A stretch of DNA of 12,755 bases from DATFXF01 sp035258565 (GTDB taxonomy: Bacteria; Acidobacteriota; Terriglobia; Acidiferrales; UBA7541): NCBI GenBank assembly GCA_035258565.1, contig DATFXF010000134.1:1-12755 (forward strand), given 5' to 3'. Both the position numbers and the translations under genes were made by a program. Below the pieces are notes generated by a model. The model saw only the letters and a program-made list of their open reading frames with translations. It had not been told where the DNA came from and ran no database searches. How positions within the stretch are numbered: position 1 is the stretch's first letter; each line of letters starts with the position of its first letter. This document shows positions 8,028 through 12,755 of the stretch, piece by piece.

Positions 8028-8271
8028 GACGCTCCCCAACACTGGATACTGCCTGATGCCCTGGTTGCTTGTTCGTTCCGAGTCCGGAAACGCCCGTCGA
8101 ATCCCGGCACTGGGGCGCAATCCTACCAATCCGAGGATCCCGCGACGAAGCCTAAAGTCCTTAAGGCTTTTTGGTGTTTCGCCGGCACATCGCCCCACCC
8201 GGGCGCTTCCGGATTTTGATAGTGCGTATCACATAGTAGTGACTAACGTCAACATCAAACCTCCCCCTGCA

Positions 8272-8455
8272 CGCGACGCACGGGCTGGACTCGAACGGTA
8301 CCTCCAGCAGCGGCGCCCCTATGCCCCCTTCGACGACCATGTGTTCGTATCGTTGCGAAGAAAGCCGCTCCTGCCAACCGATGTGGACAGGGCATTCCGC
8401 ACCGCTGTGAAGCGATGCGGGCTGCCACACGGACGCGGGGGCGCTCAGCCGCTCA
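8272..8455 (+). pseudogene. Tyrosine recombinase/integrase fragment
   Basis: The plus-strand frame encodes GLERYLQQRRPYAPFDDHVF, then VSLRRKPLLPTDVDRAFRTA and VKRCGLPHGRGG. This is the block of phage-type integrases between the first catalytic arginine region and the H-x-x-R box: L..YL..R, a D.(V/L)F(V/L)S strand, a 'dv...F' helix, then GL and the RGG stretch that normally leads into LHDLRH. Both ends are missing: upstream lacks the LR(I/L)SE helix, and after about 8455 the HxxR and catalytic tyrosine never appear in any plus frame. It is therefore an inactive internal remnant of a site-specific integrase, about 60 residues of an enzyme normally around 300 long. It stops about 100 bp short of the oppositely oriented IS110 relic. 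The similarity is by eye, not a search result. Confidence 0.6.
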
Positions 8456-8555
8456 GGGCAAACCCTCGAATCGCTGAAGGATTGCCACTCTGCGCCCAGG
8501 AAGCCTCACGGCGCACGATTCGCGAAGCGGTTGAGCATTGACGCCGACACTCGAC

Positions 8556-8676
8556 CTGAATCTTCCGCATCACCTCGCGCCGTTGCTTGCGGTTCATCTC
8601 GTGCCACTTGCCCTGGGTCGGGCGGCGGCTTGCTTTCTTGGCCCTTTGGCCCCCCCTCCTGATGCTTGGTTTTCAT
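8556..8676 (-). pseudogene. IS110-family transposase, 5' end only, frameshifted
   Basis: On the minus strand, AGGAAGG precedes an ATG at 8676. The first frame reads MKTKHQEGG, then a run of seven G's (plus-strand C's at 8650-8656) shifts the frame. With one G fewer it continues QRAKKASRRPTQGKWHEMNR, then KQRREVMRKIQ. The WHEMNRKQRRE(M)MRKIQ segment is the basic leader I associate with IS110-group transposases in Acidobacteriota, just ahead of the RuvC-like DEDD domain (usually ...AGIDIG). That domain is absent: after position 8556 the frame reads VECRRQCST, unrelated. The copy thus keeps the ribosome-binding site and about 40 codons. Whether the break at about 8556 is an insertion-element boundary or a deletion cannot be judged here. 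No terminal repeats were found. Confidence 0.55.
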
Positions 8677-8932
8677 GCTAACCTTCCTACGTTGAATTCA
8701 ACGGGGCTCGGCCCGGTCGGCGAAACCTTCACAGTCTCCCCAGCGGGGTCGGGCCCTTTCCTTTTTCAAGGACAAGGCCTGCCACCATCTATACAATCGC
8801 CAATACCGGAGCCATGCTTGACATTGGGCAGGAACGCTCCAGAGAGAAAGCGGCCTTAGCTGCCGAGTCACGTTGTGCCTCAGATTCTAACTGGGCCACC
8901 CCGCTCCACAGCCATCATCGAGCTCATGCAAA

Positions 8933-9133
8933 TACGTGGACCGAGGAGCCCAGTTCTACGAGGCTCAACACCGACAGTTGCAGATCAAGCATCTCAAGTG
9001 GAAGGCCGCCAAGCTCGGATTCAAAGTCATCCAAGTTCCGGCAGCTCAAAGAGAGAGTTTCAGACTCATACAACCACCCCGAAGGGGTGGCCGTCGCTTG
9101 ACACGGCCACCGCCGTTAGACATGTTGAAATAG
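8933..9133 (+). pseudogene. Probable transposase C-terminal tail, family unassigned
   Basis: The plus-strand frame reads YVDRGAQFYEAQHRQLQIKH, then LKWKAAKLGFKVIQVPA, followed by about 30 less protein-like residues to the stop at 9131-9133. A GA..YE...R..QI..LK.KA..LG pattern resembles C-terminal basic helices seen in several insertion-sequence transposases, and it sits in a zone of other mobile remnants. There is no plausible start: a GTG at 8936 opens the frame without a ribosome-binding site, and the frame upstream is not protein-like. I therefore read it as the surviving 3' end of a transposase gene. The family cannot be named from this piece and the call is tentative. Confidence 0.35.
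9074..9111 (+). promoter_or_regulatory. Two overlapping, mutually exclusive hairpins
   Basis: CCACCCC-GAA-GGGGTGG (9074-9090) forms a perfect 7-bp stem with a 3-nt loop. Overlapping it, GGTGGCCGT (9086-9094) pairs perfectly with ACGGCCACC (9103-9111) around an 8-nt loop. The GGTGG segment is shared, so only one stem can form at a time. No T-tract follows either stem, so this is not a standard intrinsic terminator. It lies just after the transposase-like tail and may be part of an insertion-element end or a transcription-protecting structure. Confidence 0.5.
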
Positions 9134-9244
9134 TCCCAAGAGACAGAAGCAACTCTCGCGCAGGTGAATTTTCTAGGAGCTCTTACTCAGTTTTTGTTGC
9201 GCCCTTCACCACTTCTTCCTTTCCACCTCTTTGGGCTTCGCTCA

Positions 9245-10039
9245 TCAGGCCGTGCTCAGTCCGGGCACCGCCTGGATCGCGGGGATTTCCTCGGCGAGGT
9301 CGGTCTCCAGCCGCACGACCTGATGGGTGTCCGCGGCAATCCACGCGCGTCCCTTCAGCTTCACCGGATACCCGAGTTGATTCATCCGGTAGCCGCGCAT
9401 GCGGCTGGGCCGGTCGTCGCGCTGCCGGAAATGAACCTGCCAGGCCGGCAGACCGCGCCATTGCCCGAGTCCCTCGCAGGTCATCTCGAAGTCTTCGACA
9501 TAGTAGGGATGGAAGATCAGAGCGAAAGCCGCGAGGCCCGTCGTGGCCAAGCGCGCAGGAAACTCCTCGAGCGATGTCCCTCCGTTGCGGTATTCGTCCA
9601 CTGATAGCATTCCCAGACGGATCTGTTCGATCGCCGCGAGGTAGGTGAAGGTGCGCGTCTCCCTGCGGTGTGAGTTCGCGGACCCGTCCACCTGCTCGAG
9701 CCACTCGGTGGCGGTGAACTGATGGAGATTGGTCACCAGCTCTTTGACGCGCCAGCTGGTCGCCGACAAGACCTCCGGTAGAGAACACGGCCTATGGGAG
9801 GCGACCGCGGGCACGACGGTGTCCACGTCGGCGGGTGCCCACGGCGCGGAGGCGCTCGGGTCCAGGCGCGCAGATTTCTTGCCCGCGGACTTCTTATGTG
9901 GCGGCGATTCCTTTATGACGGGGCTGTCGAGAGCCTTTACCCACTCCTGCGCCGCTACCGCAGAGGCGCACAGCAGCATCGCTGACACAAACAGCAGCAG
10001 CGCGACACTCGTGAAAACCTGGCGCGATTCGTTTTTCAT
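9245..10039 (-). CDS. Secreted protein of unknown function, probably C-terminally truncated
   Basis: This 264-residue protein starts at the ATG at 10039. Residues 1-30 form a Sec signal peptide (hydrophobic SVALLLFVSAMLLCASAVAA, then QEW); the cysteine at 24 lacks a proper lipobox. A proline/lysine-rich linker (40-70) leads into a compact domain from about 85: CSLPEVL, LHQFTATEWLEQVDG, FPARLATTGLAAFALIFHPY, then a strand series ending LKGRAWIAADTHQVVRLETD. This last part looks like a LolA/VioE-type lipid-handling beta-fold as used in many uncharacterised acidobacterial secreted proteins. From memory, homologues continue for roughly 60 residues after the ETDL strand. Here the frame ends abruptly (EEIPAIQAVPGLSTA) where the mobile-DNA zone begins, so a truncation is inferred. 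It starts 1 nt after the stop of the zinc-ribbon gene upstream, with GGGAGG about 13 nt away, suggesting coupling. Confidence 0.7.
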   Translation of the reverse strand: MKNESRQVFTSVALLLFVSAMLLCASAVAAQEWVKALDSPVIKESPPHKKSAGKKSARLDPSASAPWAPADVDTVVPAVASHRPCSLPEVLSATSWRVKELVTNLHQFTATEWLEQVDGSANSHRRETRTFTYLAAIEQIRLGMLSVDEYRNGGTSLEEFPARLATTGLAAFALIFHPYYVEDFEMTCEGLGQWRGLPAWQVHFRQRDDRPSRMRGYRMNQLGYPVKLKGRAWIAADTHQVVRLETDLAEEIPAIQAVPGLSTA

Positions 10040-10040
10040 T

Positions 10041-10214
10041 TCAGTACGTCGCCCTCCCGCAGGTCGGACACCGCCAGACAGAAATGTACAGGCTCGGGCC
10101 GGAGGGCCGCCGGCTCTCCGCCAGTTGCGGTTCGATGGCCCGGCCGCAACAGATGCGAATCAGCCGAGGATCCGGACGCAGTTTTTCGCATAACTCGTCC
10201 GCGCTGGCGAAACC
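10041..10214 (-). pseudogene. Zinc-ribbon-like small protein, 5'-truncated
   Basis: This minus-strand frame ends at TGA 10043-10041, one base before the ATG of the secreted protein. It reads ADELCEKLRPDPRLIRICCG and ends SLYISVWRCPTCGRATY. Cysteines in ICCG and CPTCG, 26 residues apart, suggest a degenerate zinc ribbon. No ATG, GTG or TTG occurs in frame before an upstream TGA, and from 10215 outwards the sequence instead belongs to a different, plus-strand zinc-ribbon gene. The 5' end therefore appears to have been removed by recombination at that point. An alternative frame with an ATG (10036-10251) has arginine/alanine-rich, low-information content and I consider it a shadow. The function is unknown; small zinc ribbons often bind nucleic acid or act as cofactors of larger enzymes. 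Confidence 0.45.
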
Positions 10215-10285
10215 GTGTGGCGGATTGGCAAGAAGAAACTGCCGCCGTCAACCGTCATCCGCCTGACCTGTCCGACGTGCTCTCA
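10214..10285 (+). repeat. 72-bp direct repeat, copy A
   Basis: This segment matches 11962-12033 at 67 of 72 positions, including an uninterrupted identical run of 40 bp at its right end (10246-10285). In the plus-strand zinc-ribbon frame the mismatches give one silent change and three substitutions (K/R, P/L, P/A), consistent with two coding paralogues. Similarity stops abruptly on the left. On the right a little similarity persists if one base is skipped. Confidence 0.9.
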
Positions 10286-10388
10286 TAGCTTCGAGCAGGT
10301 CGCCGTCGAGTTGGTCGTCTTCGATGCGGGCAAGGAAGAGTTCCCCAGGGCGGTTGTGGTGGACAGGTCTGCGTTGGTGGGAAGCTGA
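10215..10388 (+). pseudogene. Zinc-ribbon gene fragment, 3' part only
   Basis: The plus-strand frame reads VWRIGKKKLPPSTVIRLTCP, TCSHSFEQVAVELVVFDAGK, and ends DRSALVGS at the TGA 10386-10388. It is clearly homologous to the gene at 11912-12067 but lacks that gene's first zinc knuckle (CRKC): homology begins exactly at 10214 and a stop (TAA, 10191) lies eight codons upstream. A GTG at 10215 could formally start a 57-residue peptide, but no ribosome-binding site precedes it. With only one CxxC pair left it could not form the usual four-cysteine site. It supplies the C-terminal half (FEQVAVELVVFDAGKEEF) that the other copy has lost. The head-to-head neighbour on the minus strand is broken at the same base. 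Confidence 0.6.
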
Positions 10389-10509
10389 CAGTTCCATAAC
10401 CTGTGGCGGCTCTGACTTGCGGCTCCTGATCAACCTGCAGCCTTTGAACCGGCTAACCTGTGCCTCGGGCCCGGCACCACGGCGAAGCATCCTTCTCGAG
10501 ATGAAGGAC

Positions 10510-11208
10510 TCAGTGGGCGGGTGTGGCCGGGCGGCGGAAAAGTGCGCAATACAGAGTGCCGGTGTGGCTGTCGGGCCAGTGTTCCATCACGCGCTCCTTT
10601 TGGAAGCCCGCGCCACTCATTTCTTCGAGAAGAATGATTAATGGTATGCCGTGCCCGCCGCGATTCTTAGGCACGCCCTTCGTCGGAGCCACCCACGACA
10701 GCCACTTCTTCGGCGGAAAGTCGATGACGGCGATCAAGCCGCCCGGCCGCAACGATCGAAGCAGGCTTGCATCCATGGACTCAGGGCGAGTGAAATGGTG
10801 ATAGACATCGCGCAGAAGAATCCCGTCGCAGCACTCGGGCGGCAAGTTTGTCCCCTGCTCGCTTCCTTCGACAACCATGACGTTCTGAAGACGCGATTTG
10901 GCGAAAGCTTTGCGAAGATCGGCCACCCGATTCGCACCTAGCTCGGTGGAAAATACCCGGCCCGTGGGCCCTACGCGGTGGGCCAGACTCACAGTGAACT
11001 TTCCTTTGCCAGCACCTACGTCAGCGACCGTCATGCCTGGCTTCAGCTCAAACAGCTCAGCGATTTGCGCCGCTTCGGCCTCAAACTTTGAAGCTCCACT
11101 GAGCCATGCCGCCGAAGCGGCCGCGCACACCACCACGGCCAAAAGCACAACCGCCAAAGACCATTTTGCCTTTCGGCTCGAAGGCGGAAGTATGAATATA
11201 TTTTTCAC
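10510..11208 (-). CDS. Membrane-anchored class I SAM-dependent methyltransferase
   Basis: This 232-residue protein starts with GTG at 11208 (weak GAGAG upstream). Residues 16-36 (WSLAVVLLAVVVCAAASAAWL) form an uncleaved signal anchor or signal peptide that puts the domain at the inner membrane, probably facing the periplasm. The Rossmann methyltransferase core follows: motif I VADVGAGKGKFT (61-72) binds SAM, the acid after strand beta-2 is Glu89 (FSTEL), and LLRDVYHHF (131-139) and LRPGGLIAVIDFPP (153-166) form the beta-4/beta-5 region. This resembles secreted or anchored methyltransferases of unknown target common in Acidobacteriota and Planctomycetota. SAM is cytosolic, so topology matters: if the anchor is real and the domain is outside, the source of SAM is unclear. 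It is flanked by damaged zinc-ribbon and VOC genes and has no operon partner. The fold is confident; the substrate is unknown. Confidence 0.85.
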   Translation of the reverse strand: MKNIFILPPSSRKAKWSLAVVLLAVVVCAAASAAWLSGASKFEAEAAQIAELFELKPGMTVADVGAGKGKFTVSLAHRVGPTGRVFSTELGANRVADLRKAFAKSRLQNVMVVEGSEQGTNLPPECCDGILLRDVYHHFTRPESMDASLLRSLRPGGLIAVIDFPPKKWLSWVAPTKGVPKNRGGHGIPLIILLEEMSGAGFQKERVMEHWPDSHTGTLYCALFRRPATPAH

Positions 11209-11341
11209 AGCAGGACTCTCGGTTGCTCGTATGTGCCGACGACGAAGCCGATGACCTCGACAAACGTATCTACGAATGCACGTCGGCAGAAGTTTCGTCT
11301 TCTCGGGCGAATGCCCTAGTGCCGTTTCAACTTAATTTAGC

Positions 11342-11726
11342 TCACATGTACCAGGTGATTTCGAGAGAGTTGCCGTCGCGATCGGCGAAATAGATGGACT
11401 GAGAACGGCCGTGGTCCTGCGGCCCACTGAAACGAACGCCCAGAGCAGCGAGATGCTTTTGGGCGGCCTGGAAACCGGCGCGATCCACCGCCCAGGCGAC
11501 GCGCCGCCAGCCTGCGGAGATGTGCAACTCACCGCCCGAAATTCGATGTTGCGAATTTTCCGCGGAACAGGGCCAGCTTCGTGGTGCCGGCGTCGATCAT
11601 CACCGGCTCGGGGTCCCAGCGGGCCATCTCTTTCAGGCCCAGGGCGCGGCTGTACCAATCCGCGGCGCGGCCAATGTCCCTGACGTAGACTTCCACGTGG
11701 TCAATGCCGGAGACGGAAAGGCTCAT
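11342..11726 (-). pseudogene. VOC (glyoxalase/bleomycin-resistance) family protein broken by a one-base frameshift
   Basis: The ATG at 11726 follows GAGAGG with a 5-nt spacer. The first half reads SGIDHVEVYVRDIGRAADWY, SRALGLKEM...KLALFRG, a typical VOC beta-alpha-beta-beta-beta module with a metal-ligand histidine in IDHVEVYV. The frame then runs to an early stop. Skipping one A in the AAAA run at 11559-11556 gives RGNSQHRISGGELHISAGWR, then RVAWAVDRAGFQAAQKHLAA, and SIYFADRDGNSLEITWYM, with the C-terminal metal-ligand glutamate in SLEI. Restored, the protein is 127 residues, the normal size for a single VOC protein. These enzymes include glyoxalases, dioxygenases and antibiotic-binding proteins; the specific role is not readable. 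A homopolymer frameshift can also be a sequencing error, so the gene may be intact in the organism. Confidence 0.8.
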
Positions 11727-11911
11727 GGCTGCCTCTCACACACTCACCTTGGGGCTCGCCCCCAGGCACAGCAAGGCCAATGACTTGCCCTCCGGGCTCG
11801 CGCACCCAGATTTCTCCCGCGGCAGGATAGCACACGGAGTGGTATAAGGTTCTCGGTTACAAGAATGCTGAGGAACACGCTCAGCTGCTTAACCCCGATA
11901 CCATCGTCAGG

Positions 11912-12067
11912 ATGGCTTTCCGCGTTGGCACCTGTCGCAAATGCTCTGAACGCTTCCGCCTCGTGTGGCGGATCGGCAAGAGAAAACTGCTGGCGTCAAC
12001 CGTCATCCGCCTGACCTGTCCGACGTGCTCTCACGACTCGAGGCCCACTTCCCAATCAAACTCATGA
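11912..12067 (+). CDS. Small zinc-ribbon protein, frameshifted C-terminus
   Basis: From the ATG at 11912 the plus strand encodes 51 residues: MAFRVGTCRKCSERFRLVWR, then IGKRKLLASTVIRLTCPTCS, then HDSRPTSQSNS. Cys8/Cys11 and Cys36/Cys39 form a four-cysteine zinc ribbon with a basic strand between them, suggesting nucleic-acid or protein binding. The last ten residues look wrong. One missing T after CAC GAC turns HDFE into HDSR, and the homologous fragment at 10215-10388 shows the original continuation (SHSFEQVAVELVVF). The copy here thus keeps the N-terminal knuckle and loses the C-terminal half. Only a weak AGG precedes the ATG. The frame is open upstream to a TAG at 11828 and reads protein-like (TEWYKVLGYKNAEEH), without a start codon. 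The tandem terminators at 12160-12211 could end its transcript. Confidence 0.55.
   Translation: MAFRVGTCRKCSERFRLVWRIGKRKLLASTVIRLTCPTCSHDSRPTSQSNS
11962..12033 (+). repeat. 72-bp direct repeat, copy B
   Basis: This is the partner of 10214-10285 (67 of 72 identical), lying inside the zinc-ribbon gene at 11912-12067. The copies are in direct orientation, 1748 bp apart, and flank the methyltransferase and VOC genes, so homologous recombination between them would delete that block. Confidence 0.9.
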
Positions 12068-12159
12068 AACCATCCGAGCTGCTGCCCTGCTCAATTAAGA
12101 ACCGTTCCCGCTCACAAAACCCGCCCAAAGCCCAAATCCCATGTGCGGAGCTCACGCAG

Positions 12160-12180
12160 GACCGCCTTTGCGGTCTTTTC
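12160..12180 (+). terminator. Intrinsic terminator 1 of a tandem pair
   Basis: GACCGC-CTTT-GCGGTC forms a perfect 6-bp GC-rich stem with a tetraloop at 12160-12175, extendable by G-U and A-U pairs, followed by TTTTCGTTT. It reads on the plus strand and would end transcripts from the zinc-ribbon gene upstream. Confidence 0.8.
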
Positions 12181-12188
12181 GTTTACAG

Positions 12189-12211
12189 AGACGCCCACAA
12201 CGCGTCTTTTT
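12189..12211 (+). terminator. Intrinsic terminator 2 of a tandem pair
   Basis: AGACGC-CCACAAC-GCGTCT forms a perfect 6-bp stem (12189-12207) with a 7-nt loop, followed by TTTTAG. It lies 13 nt after the first terminator on the same strand and backs it up, insulating the small secreted-protein gene at 12300. Confidence 0.75.
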
Positions 12212-12299
12212 AGTCACACGCCGCAAGTCATCGCTTCCACACCCATTCATCCGTAGTAGATTTCTTCGCGGCCAAGCCCAATTCGTTTAGGAGGATGTG

Positions 12300-12536
12300 A
12301 TGCGTAGAAGGCTGCTGATATTTCTTGTGATGGTGCTGTTCGTTTGGTCAGGAACATTGCTCGGACAAGGCAAAGGGAAAGCTAAGGGTGAGGCCACAGC
12401 GCCCGGCCAGGAGGTTTCCGAGCAAGCCAAGACCGCTGAACACGGCAAGGCGCACAAGAAGCATGCAAAGAAGAAGGGGGCCAGAAAGGGAAAGAAGGAG
12501 GGACAGGAAGGAACAGCCCCGGGCAAGAACCCCTAA
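12300..12536 (+). CDS. Small lysine/glycine-rich secreted protein
   Basis: The protein has 78 residues. The ATG at 12300 is chosen over a GTG one codon upstream because AGGAGG (12289-12294) then has a 5-nt spacer. Residues 1-22 (MRRRLLIFLVMVLFVWSGTLLG) form a strong Sec signal peptide. The mature part is about 55 residues, highly basic and without cysteines: GQGKGKAKGEATAPGQ, then KAHKKHAKKKGARKGKKEGQ, ending TAPGKNP. It is probably disordered, exported, and able to bind anionic polymers such as nucleic acid, phosphates or acidic polysaccharide; that role is inferred from composition only. It stands alone after two terminators, so it should have its own promoter between 12212 and 12288, although no clear -35/-10 is visible. 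No family is recognised, but the excellent ribosome-binding site and signal peptide argue for a real gene. Confidence 0.75.
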   Translation: MRRRLLIFLVMVLFVWSGTLLGQGKGKAKGEATAPGQEVSEQAKTAEHGKAHKKHAKKKGARKGKKEGQEGTAPGKNP

Positions 12537-12755
12537 AGCATTGAGCAGTCACATCACCGGATAGCTGGAGATCAGCTAACTACCGCTGCCTCTCTTTGTG
12601 GATAATCGGAGAGCCACCTGGAATCTAGTCGCTTCTGCCCGCTGAGATTCCATACCACGCAACAAAACTTGACCTTTGTCGGTCACTGCCCCCCACGTGG
12701 AAAGAAGATCGCCGAGTATCTTCCGTGACGCGTATCTGCTTTGACGTACAACGTT
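12537..12755. other. No gene seen downstream of the basic secreted protein
   Basis: These 219 nt show no convincing reading frame on either strand. They contain a 6-bp inverted repeat (TAGCTG/CAGCTA, 12562-12578) and a 5-bp one (TGACC/GGTCA, near 12670-12684), neither followed by a T-tract. The window ends in non-coding sequence. Confidence 0.5.

Larger units (their letters stand above)
8028..9244. other. Non-coding, mobile-DNA graveyard between receptor and secreted-protein gene
   Basis: These 1.2 kb contain no intact gene. They hold a tyrosine-recombinase fragment (+), an IS110-type transposase start (-), a probable transposase tail (+) and two overlapping hairpins, each listed separately. 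A weak terminator-like hairpin (AAGCCT, 10-nt loop, AGGCTT then T's) lies near 8145-8177 on the plus strand. Between 8690 and 8930 I see only GC-rich sequence with an imperfect direct repeat (GGGGCTCGGCCC and GGGGTCGGGCCC) and no coding signal. From 9134 to 9244 there is nothing beyond a 20-codon minus frame after the secreted gene's stop. The receptor promoter should lie around 8030-8150 on the minus strand, but no clear -35/-10 pair is visible. Confidence 0.6.

Noticed and set aside
8145..8177. AAGCCT...AGGCTT hairpin followed by T's as a definite terminator
   Set aside because: It has a long 10-nt loop and a short T run, and there is no plus-strand gene upstream to terminate; kept only as a note in the remnant zone.
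8875..9648. A 257-codon plus-strand frame crossing the remnant zone into the secreted-protein gene
   Set aside because: Its composition is Arg/Ser/Pro-rich without motifs, and most of it is antisense to a gene with a clear signal peptide.
9183..9788. A 201-codon minus-strand frame overlapping the secreted-protein gene in another frame
   Set aside because: Arginine/glycine-rich shadow without motifs; the overlapping frame has a signal peptide and a structured domain.
10036..10251. A 71-codon minus frame with an ATG whose stop overlaps the secreted gene start
   Set aside because: The ATGA overlap is tempting, but the residues are low-information, whereas the neighbouring frame on the same strand carries CC and CPTCG motifs and ends one base before the same start.
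12562..12578. TAGCTG/CAGCTA hairpin as terminator of the basic secreted-protein gene
   Set aside because: The stem is short and AT-containing, and no T-tract follows on either strand.
1..12755. CRISPR arrays, tRNA or rRNA genes
   Set aside because: No regularly spaced repeats were seen; GGTTCAA-like sequence near 10450 lacks the rest of a tRNA cloverleaf; no rRNA-like stretch is present.

Overview
The window looks like an accessory-leaning stretch of an Acidobacteriota chromosome, probably from soil or a metagenome. The inference rests on moderately high GC, an Oar-like TonB-dependent receptor with an N-terminal carboxypeptidase-regulatory domain (a paralogue class greatly expanded in that phylum), and an IS110-type transposase relic starting with a MNRKQRRE-type stretch that I associate with that phylum. 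No rRNA, tRNA or CRISPR array is visible, so the assignment is an inference from gene content.

Left part (1-4392), all on the minus strand: a compact CoA-thioester beta-oxidation cluster. Transcription runs from a thiamine-diphosphate enzyme of the acetolactate synthase/2-oxoacid decarboxylase superfamily (2743-4392) to two adjacent acyl-CoA dehydrogenases (1414-2601 and 273-1403, 10 nt apart), then into an enoyl-CoA hydratase-type gene cut by the window edge (1-273, start and stop sharing one base). The two dehydrogenases look like complementary subunits of one heteromeric enzyme: only the first keeps a plausible catalytic glutamate. The natural acyl-CoA substrate cannot be read from the sequence.

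Centre (4570-8027): one large minus-strand gene for an outer-membrane TonB-dependent receptor of 1133 residues, started by GTG behind a strong ribosome-binding site. A possible 19-codon leader peptide overlaps its start by 4 nt.

Right-centre (about 8140-9244): a graveyard of mobile DNA holding a tyrosine-recombinase fragment, a frameshifted IS110-family transposase N-terminus, a probable transposase C-terminal tail and a pair of overlapping, mutually exclusive hairpins. The next minus-strand gene, a secreted protein (9245-10039), appears to have lost its C-terminus at this junction.

Right part (10041-12755): small, mostly damaged genes. Two broken zinc-ribbon genes lie head to head at one breakpoint (position 10214/10215). 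A third zinc-ribbon gene at 11912-12067 shares a 72-bp, about 93% identical direct repeat with one of them, and the two related copies are truncated at opposite ends. Between them lie a membrane-anchored SAM methyltransferase (10510-11208) and a VOC/glyoxalase-family gene broken by a single-base frameshift (11342-11726). Two tandem intrinsic terminators (12160-12211) isolate a small lysine-rich secreted protein (12300-12536).

Overall: a coherent catabolic operon and a nutrient receptor on the left, and a recombination-scarred region on the right. I found no unmistakable new multi-gene system. The best leads are the reciprocally truncated zinc-ribbon genes, the alternative hairpins and the catalytically asymmetric dehydrogenase pair.
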